Source of the DNA: Clostridium beijerinckii
GTDB lineage: Bacteria > Bacillota > Clostridia > Clostridiales > Clostridiaceae
Assembly (NCBI RefSeq): GCF_036699995.1
Contig: NZ_CP144906.1
Span: forward strand, 1,240,001 to 1,304,000
Direction of reading: 5' to 3'
Length of the DNA stretch: 64,000 bases
Below the pieces are notes generated by a model. That model was given only the letters and a program-made list of their open reading frames with translations. It was not told the DNA's origin and did no database searches. Shown here piece after piece: positions 1-9,668 of this stretch. Positions within the stretch are counted from its first letter, which is position 1, and each line of letters opens with the position of its first letter. The translations under genes and the position numbers were made by a program.

Positions 1-177
1 AAGGCTCTTGAAGAAGGATTTATCCCGCCAACAATCGGATATAAAACAAAAGATGAAGAATTAGATTTAGATTATGTGCCTAACGTTGGAAGAAAGCAAG
101 ATTTAGAATATGCGCTTACTAACTCTTTAGGCTTTGGTGGACATAATGCCACTTTACTTTTGAAAAAGTGGAAATAA
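1..177 (+). CDS. fabF: 3-oxoacyl-ACP synthase II, C-terminal end (partial)
   Basis: Only the last 58 codons are in the window; the gene begins upstream. The C-terminal motif [13 protein letters not shown] is the glycine-rich segment with the conserved Asn found at the end of KAS-II condensing enzymes, which elongate acyl-ACP with malonyl-ACP. The gene ends in a tandem TAA TAA. Its place just before accB, fabZ and accCDA is the usual clostridial fab/acc order, which supports the assignment. The catalytic Cys and His residues lie outside the window and cannot be checked. Confidence 0.9.
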   Translation, partial: KALEEGFIPPTIGYKTKDEELDLDYVPNVGRKQDLEYALTNSLGFGGHNATLLLKKWK

Positions 178-210
178 TAAAGATATATTTGGTAAAATAA
201 AAAGTGTTAC

Positions 211-293
211 ATATATTTTATGCCAGAAAAGTTAAATGCAGTTAATAAGAAATATTAACTTTTGAATGTGACTTAGTACGGCATAAAATATAT
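211..293. repeat. Nested inverted repeat between fabF and accB
   Basis: A perfect 14-base inverted repeat (211-224 and 280-293, TATTTTATGCC arms) encloses a second perfect 9-base inverted repeat (227-235 and 255-263, AAAAGTTAA). The two can form one long interrupted hairpin. There is no T-run directly after it, so it is not a canonical intrinsic terminator. It may be an RNA-processing or mRNA-stabilising structure inside the fab/acc transcript, or a remnant of a palindromic element. Confidence 0.55.
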
Positions 294-320
294 AAATAAT
301 ATTTTTGAATAAGATATATA

Positions 321-515
321 TATACATTGCAAAAAATAATTCCTAAGAATAATTCTAAAAATATTATAAGAATTTCATACGTAATTGTGAATTAAAAATT
401 GAGCAGTGTGAATTGTGCACTGTGAAATGATAATTGAGCATTGTGCATTAAGCTGTGAATTGTGCATCGTGCATTGTGAATTAAATTATGAATTGTGCAT
501 TGCAACATATATATA
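321..515 (+). repeat. Family B repeat, copy 1 (palindromic head plus heptamer tract)
   Basis: The head starts TATACATTGCAAAAAATAATTC and is followed by AATTCT...AAGAATTT, then a tract of degenerate 7-base units TGTGAAT/TGTGCAT, and an end TTGCAACATATATA. The outer ends are roughly inverted (TATACATTGCAA against TTGCAACATATATA). It fills the gap from the nested inverted repeat to the accB ribosome binding site. Related copies, all in the same orientation, lie at 12014, 41834, 42051, 43741, 53950 and 62797. Confidence 0.7.
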
Positions 516-531
516 AGAGGAGGATATTTTT

Positions 532-1047
532 ATGGACTTTGAAAAAATTAAAGAGCTTGTTAAATTGGTTGATTCTTCAAGTTTAGCCTTTTTTGAGCTT
601 CAAAGTGGAAATGATCATATAAAGATGGATAAATCATTAACTAGAGGATTAGCTGATAATGGTGCAGGAAATTATACACCAGCTGTAAACAATCAGGTTA
701 ACACTGCTGCTAGTTCACTTAGTTCAGTAGAAAGATCAGAAAATCATATAGTGGAGAAAGAAGAAGTAAAGGCTGCTGAAAAAGAAGTAGTTATAGACGA
801 TAAGGATGTAAGTATTATAACTTCTCCTATGGTTGGAACATTTTACTCTTCAGCATCACCAGAAAGCTCACCTTTCGTAGAAGTTGGCGGCACAGTTTCT
901 AAGGGAAAGGTTATTTGCATTATAGAAGCTATGAAACTTATGAATGAAATTGAAAGCGAATATAATGGAGTAATAGTAGAACGCTTAGTTAAAGATGGAG
1001 ATATGGTAGAATATGGCCAGCCACTGTTTAAGGTTAAGGGGGAATAA
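532..1047 (+). CDS. accB: Biotin carboxyl carrier protein of acetyl-CoA carboxylase
   Basis: AccB carries the biotin that is carboxylated by AccC and then delivers CO2 to acetyl-CoA at the AccA/AccD carboxyltransferase. The C-terminal biotinyl domain (about residues 93-171) shows the canonical EAMKLMNEI motif, with Lys135 as the biotinylation site. It is preceded by a low-complexity Glu/Lys/Val-rich linker (about 45-92) and a short N-terminal region. The length, 171 aa, is normal for the family. A clear AGAGGAGG site lies 10 bases before the ATG. The gene is followed after 3 bases by fabZ, so they are co-transcribed and probably translationally coupled. Confidence 0.96.
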   Translation: MDFEKIKELVKLVDSSSLAFFELQSGNDHIKMDKSLTRGLADNGAGNYTPAVNNQVNTAASSLSSVERSENHIVEKEEVKAAEKEVVIDDKDVSIITSPMVGTFYSSASPESSPFVEVGGTVSKGKVICIIEAMKLMNEIESEYNGVIVERLVKDGDMVEYGQPLFKVKGE

Positions 1048-1050
1048 TTA

Positions 1051-1479
1051 ATGCTTAACATAAATGAAATAAAAAAAATTATACCACATAGATACCCAAT
1101 GCTTTTAATAGATAGAGTAACCGAAATGGAAATAGAAGAAAAGCAATTTGTAAGAGGGTATAAGAATGTGTCTGCAAATGAAGCATTCTTTCAAGGGCAT
1201 TATCCTGAAGAGCCAATTATGCCAGGAGTACTTCAAATTGAAGCTTTAGCTCAAACAGGGGCAGTAGCTATTCTTTCAATGGAAAAATTTAAAGGAAAAA
1301 CTCCGTTATTTGCAGGTATTAATAAAGCAAGATTTAAAGGCAAAGTTGTACCTGGCGATAAATTAGATTTATATTGTGAAATAATAAAAATTAAAGGACC
1401 TGTAGGTATTGGAAATGGAATAGCATCAGTTGATGGAAAGACGGTTTGTGAAGCGGAAATAATTTTTGCAATACAATAG
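1051..1479 (+). CDS. fabZ: 3-hydroxyacyl-ACP dehydratase
   Basis: FabZ removes water from 3-hydroxyacyl-ACP to give trans-2-enoyl-ACP in the elongation cycle. The single hot-dog domain has the standard N-terminal [12 protein letters not shown] block and the catalytic pair His50 ([14 protein letters not shown]) and Glu64 (LQIEALAQ), matching the known FabZ His/Glu dyad. Its 142 aa is the typical length. It sits between accB and accC, as in many clostridia. The ribosome binding site AAGGGGG lies in the end of accB. Confidence 0.96.
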   Translation: MLNINEIKKIIPHRYPMLLIDRVTEMEIEEKQFVRGYKNVSANEAFFQGHYPEEPIMPGVLQIEALAQTGAVAILSMEKFKGKTPLFAGINKARFKGKVVPGDKLDLYCEIIKIKGPVGIGNGIASVDGKTVCEAEIIFAIQ

Positions 1480-1493
1480 GATAGGTGATAAAG

Positions 1494-2846
1494 ATGTTAA
1501 AGAAAGTGCTAATTGCCAACAGAGGAGAAATTGCAGTTAGAATAATTAGAGCTTGTAGAGAAATGGGAATAAGTACAGTAGCTGTTTATTCAGAAATAGA
1601 TAAAGAAGCACTTCATACTCAACTTGCAGATGAAGCTGTATGTATTGGTTCTGCAATGCCTAAAGATAGTTATTTAAACATAACAAACATTCTAAGTGCA
1701 TGTGTTTTAACTGGAGCTGACGCTATACATCCAGGGTTCGGATTTTTATCAGAAAATCCTAAATTCGCAAAGATGTGTAGACAATGCAATATTAAATTTA
1801 TAGGTCCTGATTATGAGACAATTGAGCTTATGGGAAATAAGGCCAAGGCAAGAGAAATCATGAAAGCTTCTGGTGTTCCTGTGGTACCTGGATATGAAGG
1901 CGAAATAAGAGACGAAGCTCATGCTTTAGAAATTGCAAAAGGTATTGGATATCCAATAATGATAAAAGCATCAGCAGGTGGCGGTGGTAAAGGAATAAGA
2001 GTTGCACATAATGATGAAGAATTCTTAATGGGCTTTAAAACTGCTAAAACAGAAGCAAAAGCTTGTTTTGGAGATGATTCGTTATATATAGAAAAATTTG
2101 TTCAAAAACCAAAGCATATTGAGTTTCAAATATTAGCTGATGAACATGGAAATGTAATACATTTATGCGAAAGAGAGTGCTCAATGCAAAGAAAGAACCA
2201 AAAGGTTTTAGAAGAAGCACCATCAAATGTATTAACAGAAGAATTAAGAGCTAAAATGGGTGAAATTGCAAAGAAAGCAGCTTTAGCTGTAGATTATAAG
2301 AATGCAGGAACTATAGAATTCTTGTTTGATAGAGATAATAATTTCTACTTCATGGAAATGAATACGAGAATACAAGTAGAGCATCCAATTACTGAAATGA
2401 TTACAGGTATAGACTTAGTAAAAGAACAATTGAAGATAGCTTCAGGAGAAAAATTAGCTTATACTCAAGATGATATAAAGATTAAAGGTCATGCAATAGA
2501 ATGTAGAGTTAATGCAGAAGATCCAGAACATGATTTCAGACCATGTCCAGGAACAATCGAAGAGCTTTGTGTCCCAGGGGGTATGGGAGTAAGAGTAGAT
2601 TCAGCTATATTCTGTGGGTATAAAATTCCTCATTGCTATGATTCTATGATAGCTAAATTAATTACTTTTGGTAATAATAGAAATGAAGCTATTGTAAAAA
2701 TGGATAGAGCATTAGCAGAATTTGCAGTAGGTGGGGTAAAGACTAATATTGATTTTGAATTATCAATACTTCATACTAAAGAATTCTTAGAAGGAGATTA
2801 TGATACTTCATTTTTAGCAGAAAAGATGGTGAAGAAGAATGCTTAA
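1494..2846 (+). CDS. accC: Acetyl-CoA carboxylase, biotin carboxylase subunit
   Basis: AccC carboxylates the biotin of AccB using ATP and bicarbonate. Visible motifs are the N-terminal [15 protein letters not shown], the ATP-grasp glycine loop [11 protein letters not shown] and the metal/biotin segment [19 protein letters not shown] lies upstream at 1485, but AGGTGAT at 1483-1489 is better read as the ribosome binding site for the ATG at 1494, giving 450 aa, the usual size. The stop overlaps the start of accD by 8 bases. Confidence 0.95.
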   Translation: MLKKVLIANRGEIAVRIIRACREMGISTVAVYSEIDKEALHTQLADEAVCIGSAMPKDSYLNITNILSACVLTGADAIHPGFGFLSENPKFAKMCRQCNIKFIGPDYETIELMGNKAKAREIMKASGVPVVPGYEGEIRDEAHALEIAKGIGYPIMIKASAGGGGKGIRVAHNDEEFLMGFKTAKTEAKACFGDDSLYIEKFVQKPKHIEFQILADEHGNVIHLCERECSMQRKNQKVLEEAPSNVLTEELRAKMGEIAKKAALAVDYKNAGTIEFLFDRDNNFYFMEMNTRIQVEHPITEMITGIDLVKEQLKIASGEKLAYTQDDIKIKGHAIECRVNAEDPEHDFRPCPGTIEELCVPGGMGVRVDSAIFCGYKIPHCYDSMIAKLITFGNNRNEAIVKMDRALAEFAVGGVKTNIDFELSILHTKEFLEGDYDTSFLAEKMVKKNA

Positions 2847-3702
2847 GGATTTATTTGTAAAAAGACAATATGCAACTGTTAAATCCTCAACGTTAAAAAA
2901 GAGTGTTTCTGAAGAAAAGCCTAATATACCATCAGGTATGTGGGAGAAATGTGATAAGTGTAATTCAATGATATATGCAGAAGACTTAGAAAATTCTAAG
3001 TTCGTCTGTGCAACTTGTGGTCATCATTTTAGACTTAATGCAAAAGAAAGAATAAAAGTATTTTTTGATAAAGATACTTTTAAGGAATTCTGGAAAGACT
3101 TAAAAACTACTAATCCATTAGATTTTAAAGGCTATGAAGAAAAGTTAAAGAGCGGAAAGACTGATAGTACAGAAGCTGTTGTTACTGGAGTTGGAAAGCT
3201 AAATGGTATAGAAGTAGCATGTGCTATTATGGATAGCTTCTTTATGATGGGAAGTATGGGAACTGTAGTAGGGGAAAAGATTACAAGACTTATAGAGCAT
3301 GCTACAGAAAACAAGCTTCCATTAATAATCTTCACAGCATCTGGCGGTGCTAGAATGCAGGAAGGTATTTTTTCACTTATGCAAATGGCGAAGATAAGTG
3401 CAGCTCTAGCAAAGCATAGTGAAGCTGGTCTTTTATATATTTCTATATTAACAGATCCAACAACTGGAGGAGTAACTGCAAGTTTTGCAATGGAAGGTGA
3501 TATCATTTTAAGTGAACCTGATGCATTAATAGGCTTTGCAGGAAGAAGAGTAATTGAAAATACAATTAAAGAAAGTCTTCCAGATAATTTTCAAAAAGCA
3601 GAATTTTTACTTGAAAAAGGTTTTGTTGATGCCATTGTTGAAAGAAAGAATATGAGAGCATGTATATATAAAATTCTTATTTTGCATGGAGTGAGGAATT
3701 AA
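2839..3702 (+). CDS. accD: Acetyl-CoA carboxylase, carboxyltransferase beta subunit
   Basis: AccD pairs with AccA to move the carboxyl group from biotin to acetyl-CoA, producing malonyl-CoA. A four-cysteine zinc ribbon is visible at Cys38, Cys41, Cys57 and Cys60 (CDKC...CATC). It is followed by a crotonase-fold carboxyltransferase domain with the glycine-rich stretches [10 protein letters not shown] and [11 protein letters not shown]. The length (287 aa) is typical. It overlaps accC by 8 bases and is followed 2 bases later by accA, consistent with stoichiometric co-translation. Confidence 0.95.
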   Translation: MLKDLFVKRQYATVKSSTLKKSVSEEKPNIPSGMWEKCDKCNSMIYAEDLENSKFVCATCGHHFRLNAKERIKVFFDKDTFKEFWKDLKTTNPLDFKGYEEKLKSGKTDSTEAVVTGVGKLNGIEVACAIMDSFFMMGSMGTVVGEKITRLIEHATENKLPLIIFTASGGARMQEGIFSLMQMAKISAALAKHSEAGLLYISILTDPTTGGVTASFAMEGDIILSEPDALIGFAGRRVIENTIKESLPDNFQKAEFLLEKGFVDAIVERKNMRACIYKILILHGVRN

Positions 3703-3704
3703 TT

Positions 3705-4523
3705 ATGGATAAAGATTTTATGAAAATTAATGTAACACCATGGGAAAGTGTTGAAATAGCAAGGCACAAAGACAGACCAACAGGAAAATACTATATAGAA
3801 AATATATTTAAAGATTTTATAGAATTTCACGGTGATAGAAACTTTGGTGATGATAAAGCAGTAATTGGTGGAATCGCATCAATAAATGATATAAGCGTAA
3901 CTGTTATTGCAATCACAAAAGGATCAAATACAGCCGAGAACATAGAAAGAAATTTTGGAATGCCAAATCCAGAAGGATATAGAAAAGCATTGAGACTTAT
4001 GAAACAGGCTGAAAAATTTAAAAGACCTGTAATATGTTTTGTAGACACACCAGGAGCATTTCCGGGTAGTGGTGCAGAAGAAAGAGGTCAAGGCCAAGCA
4101 ATTGCTAATAATCTTTTTGAATTAAGCAGATTAAAAACACCAATAATTTCTGTTGTCACAGGTGAAGGTGGAAGCGGAGGAGCTTTAGCATTAACTGTCG
4201 CAGATAAAATATTTATGTTAGAACATTCTATATATGCTGTTCTTACACCAGAAGGTTTTGCGTCTATTCTTTGGAAAGATGCAAGTAGAGCTAAAGAAGC
4301 AGCAGCAGTTATGAAAATAACTTCTAAGAACCTTAAGGATTTTAATATAATCGATGGTATTATAAAAGAACCTAGGGGTGGAGCACATAAAAACCCTGTT
4401 AAAACAGCAGAGGTTCTTAAGAAAACAATTGTAGATAGCTTGTTAGAATTAAAAGAAAAAGATTTAAATGAACTAATAGATAATAGATATAATAAATTCA
4501 GAGCTATGGGAAACTTTTATTAA
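3705..4523 (+). CDS. accA: Acetyl-CoA carboxylase, carboxyltransferase alpha subunit
   Basis: AccA is the partner of AccD. Family landmarks include the N-terminal region with [18 protein letters not shown], the [19 protein letters not shown] block and [11 protein letters not shown], which form the carboxybiotin-side oxyanion pocket. The protein is 272 aa, shorter than the roughly 320 aa of E. coli AccA but normal for Firmicutes. It is the last gene of the operon. No standard intrinsic terminator follows; a family A hairpin begins 58 bases later and could serve as the transcript end. Confidence 0.95.
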   Translation: MDKDFMKINVTPWESVEIARHKDRPTGKYYIENIFKDFIEFHGDRNFGDDKAVIGGIASINDISVTVIAITKGSNTAENIERNFGMPNPEGYRKALRLMKQAEKFKRPVICFVDTPGAFPGSGAEERGQGQAIANNLFELSRLKTPIISVVTGEGGSGGALALTVADKIFMLEHSIYAVLTPEGFASILWKDASRAKEAAAVMKITSKNLKDFNIIDGIIKEPRGGAHKNPVKTAEVLKKTIVDSLLELKEKDLNELIDNRYNKFRAMGNFY

Positions 4524-4580
4524 TTTTATAGTATAAATCTATAGATATCGAACTTTAAAGCTAGACTTATGTGATAACTT

Positions 4581-4772
4581 ACCGAAATCATAAATATTTT
4601 GATTCCGAAAAGCTATGAAAATATCGCTGAAGGTTCTAAGCGGCAGGTTGTATCCACTTTAGCATGCTCCAACTTTTAGTTTGACAGGCTAAAATGGAAC
4701 AACCTACAGCTAAGAACCTTTAACAGCTCATTTTCAAATGTTTTCTCCACAAATATATTTATGATTTCTAGT
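4581..4772 (+). repeat. Family A long-hairpin element, copy 1
   Basis: An imperfect palindrome with arms of about 85 bases. The left arm begins ACCGAAATCATAAATAT and the right arm ends ATATTTATGATTTCTAGT. The inner stem pairs GGTTCTAAGCGGCAGGTTGT with ACAACCTACAGCTAAGAACC. The loop tip is short. The flanks (about 4530-4580 and 4773-4845, ending TTATCTATAG) are also shared with other copies, so the full unit may be about 300 bp. No ORF is convincing. It occupies most of the gap between accA and the next gene. It could be a MITE-like element or a structured RNA. Confidence 0.7.
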
Positions 4773-4892
4773 GAAGATATTAGCTTAAAGTTTTAGCAAC
4801 TTTGTAAATATGTTCATCTAATAAGTCTAATTCTTAAATTGTTTATCTATAGCTTATAATTGATTTATATATGGCAAGATTTAATATAGGGG

Positions 4893-4957
4893 CTAGAGAG
4901 TAGAGAATACTCTTTAGTCTTATTTTTGTTTTATTAAAATAACTTATAGGATATAAT
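4893..4957 (+). promoter_or_regulatory. Hairpin plus family C-type promoter
   Basis: A small hairpin AGAGTAGAGAATACTCT is followed by TTTTTGTTTTATT and, 17-20 bases on, by TATAGGATATAAT with the -10 at 4952-4957. The same hairpin/T-run/GTTTTA/TATAAT layout precedes most cassette genes at 32-53 kb (family C). It is probably the promoter of the AAA-ATPase gene at 4996. Confidence 0.5.
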
Positions 4958-4995
4958 ATAATAAATCAGTTAAAGATCGGTGGTGTATGTAGAGT

Positions 4996-6558
4996 ATGAA
5001 GAAAAGGTTTAATAGCACAGGGGTCTGTGTTTCGAGAAAATACTATATGGTTGACATAAGTAATAAAATTGAAGAAATAAAAAAACTTATAGATAATGAA
5101 TTCTATTTTACTATAAATAGGCCTAGACAGTATGGAAAAACAACTACTTTGAATGAGATAAATAATAAATTAAAGGATGTATATTTAGTTATAAATATAA
5201 GCTTTGAAGGAATTGGAGATATTGTATTTGAAGATGAAAAAAGCTTTTGTAATAAATTCTTGAAACTAATAATTAAAGATCTAGCATTTTCAGATAAAGA
5301 AGAAAGCAGGAAGCTAGAAAATTTAAGCAGAGAAATTAGCGATATTGAAGAGTTATCAGAAATAATAACACAGTTTGTTGAGAATGCCAAAAAGGATGTT
5401 GTTTTGATAATAGATGAAGTAGATAAAAGCTCAAATAACCAGTTGTTTTTAAGCTTTCTTGGAATGCTTAGAAATAAGTATTTAGCTAGGGAAGTTGGAA
5501 AGGACTTCACTTTTAAAAGTGTTATTCTAGCTGGAGTGTATGATGTGAAAAGTTTAAAACTAAAGATTAGAAATGAGAATGAGGAAAAATACAATTCTCC
5601 ATGGAATATTGCAGTGGATTTTAATATTGATATGAGTTTCTCGCCCAAGGAAATAGCTACTATGCTAAATGAATATGCTATAGAAAATTCTTTATCTATA
5701 GATATAGATAAACTTAGTGAAGAGATTCACTTTTTTACAGATGGATATCCATTTTTAGTTAGCAGGCTATGTCAAATTGTAGATGAAAAAATTTATAAAT
5801 TGGATAAAAAGCCTTGGGTGAGTGAAGATATACAGAAGGCGGTTAAAATTATTTTAGAAGAAAAAAATACTTTATTTGATAGTTTAATTAAGAACTTAGA
5901 AAACAATAAAGAACTTTATGATTACATTGAAGACATAATAGTGAGGGGAAATGATAAGAGCTTTAATAATGATAATCCTCTTGTTGATTTAGGGGTGCTT
6001 TATGGATATTTCAAAAATACAGATGGCAAAGTTCAAATATCTAATAAAATATTTAGGGAAAGAATTTATAATTATATGATATCAAAGTTTGAAAATAATT
6101 ATAGTAATATGGAGAAATATAACTTCAAGGAAGCCTTTGTTAAAGAAAATGGAGAATTGAACATAGAAAAAATTCTAAAAAGGTTTCAGCAGTTTATGAA
6201 GGAACAGTATTCTTCTAAGGATAAAGAATTTGCAGAACATCATGGAAGATTATTATTTTTAGCATTCATAAAACCAATAATAAATGGAACAGGATTTGAT
6301 TTTAAGGAAGTTCAAGTTTCAGAAGAAAAAAGGTTAGATGTAGTTATAACATACAATAATTTTAAATATATAATTGAGATGAAAATCTGGAGAGGTTTAA
6401 AATACCACGAAAAGGGAATCGAGCAGCTTTGTGATTATTTGAATATACATGATTTAAATGTGGGATATTTATTAGTTTTTGACTTTAATAAAAACAAAGA
6501 GTTTAAAGAAGAAAGATCTAATATTAATGGAAAAGATATTTTTCAGGTATATGTTTAA
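4996..6558 (+). CDS. AAA-ATPase-like protein with C-terminal PD-(D/E)XK nuclease domain
   Basis: The N-terminal AAA-ATPase-like domain has a Walker A variant RPRQYGKTTTL (Lys48) and Walker B VVLIIDEVDKSS (Asp140, Glu141). A middle region of about 200 residues follows. The C-terminal domain (about 410-520) shows a PD-(D/E)XK arrangement with Asp448 in EKRLDVVI and Glu461-x-Lys463 in YIIEMKIW. This matches the large clostridial/Bacteroidetes family of AAA-ATPase plus PDDEXK_9 proteins, whose function is unknown; they are often multicopy and suspected of defence or mobile roles. The gene has its own promoter. A shorter paralogue lies at 7073. Confidence 0.85.
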   Translation: MKKRFNSTGVCVSRKYYMVDISNKIEEIKKLIDNEFYFTINRPRQYGKTTTLNEINNKLKDVYLVINISFEGIGDIVFEDEKSFCNKFLKLIIKDLAFSDKEESRKLENLSREISDIEELSEIITQFVENAKKDVVLIIDEVDKSSNNQLFLSFLGMLRNKYLAREVGKDFTFKSVILAGVYDVKSLKLKIRNENEEKYNSPWNIAVDFNIDMSFSPKEIATMLNEYAIENSLSIDIDKLSEEIHFFTDGYPFLVSRLCQIVDEKIYKLDKKPWVSEDIQKAVKIILEEKNTLFDSLIKNLENNKELYDYIEDIIVRGNDKSFNNDNPLVDLGVLYGYFKNTDGKVQISNKIFRERIYNYMISKFENNYSNMEKYNFKEAFVKENGELNIEKILKRFQQFMKEQYSSKDKEFAEHHGRLLFLAFIKPIINGTGFDFKEVQVSEEKRLDVVITYNNFKYIIEMKIWRGLKYHEKGIEQLCDYLNIHDLNVGYLLVFDFNKNKEFKEERSNINGKDIFQVYV

Positions 6559-6607
6559 GTTAATCAGATCAATATCATAGGTTTCAATTGATTGGAGAGT
6601 GCAAAAA

Positions 6608-7021
6608 ATGGAAAGTAATAGTACGAGAGTTGCAAAGATAGCTGCTAAAATGGCTATATGTGATAGACATGAAGAAGAGCATTTAAAGAAAGTATATGCA
6701 GAGAAAGGAATTAAAGTTACCGCAGTAAATGTGGGTGGAAATATAAACTCATCAATATCTAAAATACTCGAAAGTGCATTAGTTGCTGCAAAAAGAAACG
6801 AGTTAATAAGGGAAGAGCATTTGCATGAAGGTGCTGTTATAGGTGCAACTAGAGATGCGGTTATTCAAGTTGCAAATAGAGCAAATGGCCAAAACGTAGG
6901 TGGAAAAATCGGAATAGCTAGAGGTGGAGAACATATTTCAGTATGCATATTCTTAAGTATTGGACTTCTACACTTAGATGAAGTAGTTATAGGAATAGGG
7001 CATAGGGCATTGCCTTTATAG
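6608..7021 (+). CDS. HutP-like RNA-binding antiterminator family protein
   Basis: The 137-aa protein resembles the clostridial HutP family (KMAICDRHEEEHLKK, ARGGEHISVCIFLSIGLLHLDEVVIGIGHRALPL). In Bacillus, HutP binds histidine and Mg2+ and antiterminates the histidine-utilisation operon. A GTG at 6599 is possible, but GGAGAG at 6594-6599 fits the ATG at 6608. No hut gene is nearby; instead the gene sits between two AAA-ATPase paralogues. It may therefore regulate a distant target, and the family name should not be taken as proof of histidine regulation. Confidence 0.75.
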   Translation: MESNSTRVAKIAAKMAICDRHEEEHLKKVYAEKGIKVTAVNVGGNINSSISKILESALVAAKRNELIREEHLHEGAVIGATRDAVIQVANRANGQNVGGKIGIARGGEHISVCIFLSIGLLHLDEVVIGIGHRALPL

Positions 7022-7072
7022 CAGGTGACAATTAATAGTATTAAATATTATTTATGGGATGGTGATAAAATT

Positions 7073-8203
7073 ATGTTAAAAAAATTTAATGTCACTGGAA
7101 CTTGTATTCCTAATAAACATTACATTGTGGATATTTCGAAAAAAATAGATAAAATAATGAAGCTTATTGATGGTGAAGAGTATTTTGTAATAAATAGACC
7201 AAGACAGTATGGGAAAACTACAACTTTATTTTTACTAGATAATAAGTTAAAGGAATCAGAAGATTATTTTCCTATAAAGATAAGCTTTGAAGGTATAGGC
7301 GATTTGATTTTTGAGGATGAAAATAGGTTTAGTAAAGGTTTTATGAAAATATTAGAACGTACAATTGAATTTGAAAATGTTGAATTATCAAAATTTATTT
7401 CTTTTAATAAAGAAAGCGTAGAAACCTTAGATGATTTATCTTATTTTATAACTAAACTTGTTAGAGAAATAAACAAAAAAGTAGTATTAATGATAGACGA
7501 AGTTGACAAAAGCAGTAATAATCAATTGTTTTTGAGTTTTTTAGGAATGCTTAGAAACAAATATCTTCTTAGAAGTGAAGGAAGAGACTATACTTTTCAT
7601 AGTATAATTTTGGCTGGTGTTCATGATGTTAAAACTCTAAAAGTTAAAATAAGAAGTGATGAAGAACATAAATATAACAGCCCTTGGAATATAGCTTCAG
7701 ATTTTGAAGTTGATATGAGCTTTTCAAAAGAAGAAATAATGACTATGCTTGAGGATTATGTAGAAGATAAAAAAGTTATATTAGATAAAGAATACTTTTC
7801 AGAAAAGCTTTATTTTTATACAGAAGGATATCCATTTTTAGTAAGCAAGTTATGCAAGATAATAGATGAGAAGATAATGAGTGATAATGAATTTGTTTGG
7901 GAAAAGGAATATATGGATTTAGCTGTAAAAGAAATATTAAAAGATAGTAATACTAATTTTGAGAGTCTTATTAAAAATATAGAAAACAATGAGGAACTAT
8001 ATGATTTTGTTAAAAGAATAGTATTAGATAATGAAAATATAAATTATATAAAAACAGATAATATAGTAAGTTTAGGAAGTATATACGGTATTTTAAAAGA
8101 AAAAGATGGAGTTTGTAAAATAAATAATAAGCTTTATGAGCAATTGATTTATAATCATATGATGATGAAAGTAATAAGGCAGGATAAGAAACAGGAAAGC
8201 TAG
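7073..8203 (+). pseudogene. AAA-ATPase-like protein, truncated before the nuclease domain
   Basis: A paralogue of the 4996 gene: it shares RPRQYGKTTTLF (Lys48), VVLMIDEVDKSSNNQLFLSFLGMLRNKY and the rest of the ATPase and middle region, but stops at residue 376 where the other protein continues into its PD-(D/E)XK domain. A different frame just after the stop (8197-8262) reads LDEELVNFSEKQKRIIQVYC and then a stop, resembling the DIFQVYV end of the long paralogue. This suggests a deletion of the nuclease domain with a frameshift. The start ATG at 7073 has GGTGAT 6-7 bases upstream. The ATPase part could still be made as a shorter protein. Confidence 0.7.
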
Positions 8204-8281
8204 ATGAGGAGCTTGTAAATTTCAGTGAAAAACAAAAAAGAATAATACAAGTATACTGCTGATTTACGTATATGAAAGAAA

Positions 8282-8332
8282 AGGGGCTGTCATTAACGGA
8301 TTCTAATCCGTTAATGCGACAGCTCCTTTTTT
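8282..8332 (+). terminator. Strong intrinsic terminator
   Basis: A long hairpin (AGGGGCTGTC, ATTAACGGAT, loop TCTA, ATCCGTTAAT, GACAGCTCCT) is followed by a T-run. It closes the AAA-ATPase/hutP region and insulates the downstream ABC transporter operon. Confidence 0.9.
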
Positions 8333-8387
8333 GATAATCCTATATATGAAGAAAATAGTAATTCTCAACCTGACAACTTCATCATTC

Positions 8388-8480
8388 ATTAATTGTGAAC
8401 TGTGCATTGTGAATTGATGTATAATTTTTATACTAAAAAACTAAAAAAGCTTGCAAAGTAATGGTGGCAACTTTACAAGT
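8388..8480 (+). other. Family B fragment and small hairpin upstream of the ABC operon
   Basis: Bases 8388-8417 hold three heptamer units of family B without the head. Bases 8450-8480 form a hairpin, CTTGCAAAGT against ACTTTACAAG, with GGTGGCA in the loop. The rest of the gap to 8652 is AT-rich. The GGTGGCA loop is not accompanied by other T-box features, so no riboswitch is claimed. Confidence 0.4.
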
Positions 8481-8651
8481 ATTTCAAAATATGATATCAT
8501 AACTTAAAAGATTTATAAATTATTATCAATTTATTTGAATATTTATCATAAATATAGATATATAATTATGATTGTATTTATTGAGAAGGTAGTTGGCATT
8601 TTGGAGTATAGTAGGAAATTGATAATAAGAATATAGTAGGAGGATAGAAAT

Positions 8652-9668
8652 ATGGTAGGAAAAAAGAAAGCAGCCATGCTGCTATGTACAGTTTTAGTTG
8701 GAGGAATTCTTGCAGGATGCGGAAAGAGTGCAACGGATTCTAATAATGGAGGTGCTGCATCATCGGCAGTAAAAAATATTGGAGTAATTCAGTTAGTTCA
8801 ACATGATGCGTTAGATGCGTCTAACAAGGGATTTGTTGATGGACTAAAAGAAAAGGGATATGAAGAAGGTAAAAATATTAAAATTGAACAGCAAAATGCT
8901 CAAGGTGAACAAGCTAATGCGCAAACAATTGCTAAGCAGTTTACAGATGCAAAGAAAGATTTGATTTTTGCGATTGCAACACCAGCAGTTCAAGCCGCTT
9001 ATAATTCAACTAAAGATATTCCAATAATATTCACAGCAGTAACAGATCCTGTTAAAGCAGAAGTAGCAAAGGATTGGAAGAGCTCGGGAACAAATGTTAC
9101 AGGTACATCAGATAAAGTTCCTGTGGACAAGCAAATAGAATTATTAAAAAAATTACTTCCAAATGCTAAAACAGTAGGAGTAATTTATAACACTTCAGAA
9201 ACAAATTCTGTAACTCAAGTTGATGAGCTTAAAGCAGCGGCAGATAAACAAGGCTTAGCAGTAAAAGAAATTGGTGTTACAAATGTTAATGAGATAAATC
9301 AAAATTTAGCAAGTGCTTTAGGTCAAATAGATGTATTATATACACCTACAGATAATACAGTTGCTTCAGGATATGCGTTAGTAGGTAAACTTTGTTTAGA
9401 TAAAAACGTTCCTATAATAGGTGCAGAAGAAGCAGTAGTAACTAAAGGTGGACTTGCTTCTATAGGAATAGATTACTACAAACTAGGAAAAGAAGCTGGA
9501 TATAAAGCAGCAGAAGTTTTAGATGGAAAGAAACCATCAGATGTTGAGATAAGCACATTAAGTGATATGTCATTTACTATAAATACTGATGTAGTTAAGA
9601 AATTAAATATAACACTTCCAGCAGATATCGAATCAAATTGTAAAAAAGTAACTGGAGGCGTTGAGTAG
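8652..9668 (+). CDS. ABC transporter substrate-binding lipoprotein (Trp/Tyr type)
   Basis: A 338-aa solute-binding protein. A lysine-rich N-terminus and hydrophobic segment end in the lipobox LAGC with Cys23, so it should be a lipoprotein anchored on the outer face of the membrane. The mature part has family markers of the ABC_sub_bind group: IGVIQLVQHDALDASNKGFVDGLKEKGYEEGKN, ITAVTDPV and GIDYYKLGKEAGYKAAEVL. Such proteins commonly bind aromatic amino acids, but the ligand cannot be read from sequence. The site AGGAGG precedes the ATG. The stop overlaps the GTG start of the permease by one base. Confidence 0.85.
   Translation: MVGKKKAAMLLCTVLVGGILAGCGKSATDSNNGGAASSAVKNIGVIQLVQHDALDASNKGFVDGLKEKGYEEGKNIKIEQQNAQGEQANAQTIAKQFTDAKKDLIFAIATPAVQAAYNSTKDIPIIFTAVTDPVKAEVAKDWKSSGTNVTGTSDKVPVDKQIELLKKLLPNAKTVGVIYNTSETNSVTQVDELKAAADKQGLAVKEIGVTNVNEINQNLASALGQIDVLYTPTDNTVASGYALVGKLCLDKNVPIIGAEEAVVTKGGLASIGIDYYKLGKEAGYKAAEVLDGKKPSDVEISTLSDMSFTINTDVVKKLNITLPADIESNCKKVTGGVE

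Noticed and set aside
384..511. Heptamer tract considered as a CRISPR array
   Set aside because: Units are 7 bases, degenerate and contiguous with no spacers; no cas genes are present.
8450..8480. Possible T-box riboswitch before the ABC transporter (GGTGGCA)
   Set aside because: Only a short GGTGGCA loop is present; no specifier stem, no full T-box sequence and no terminator/antiterminator pair.
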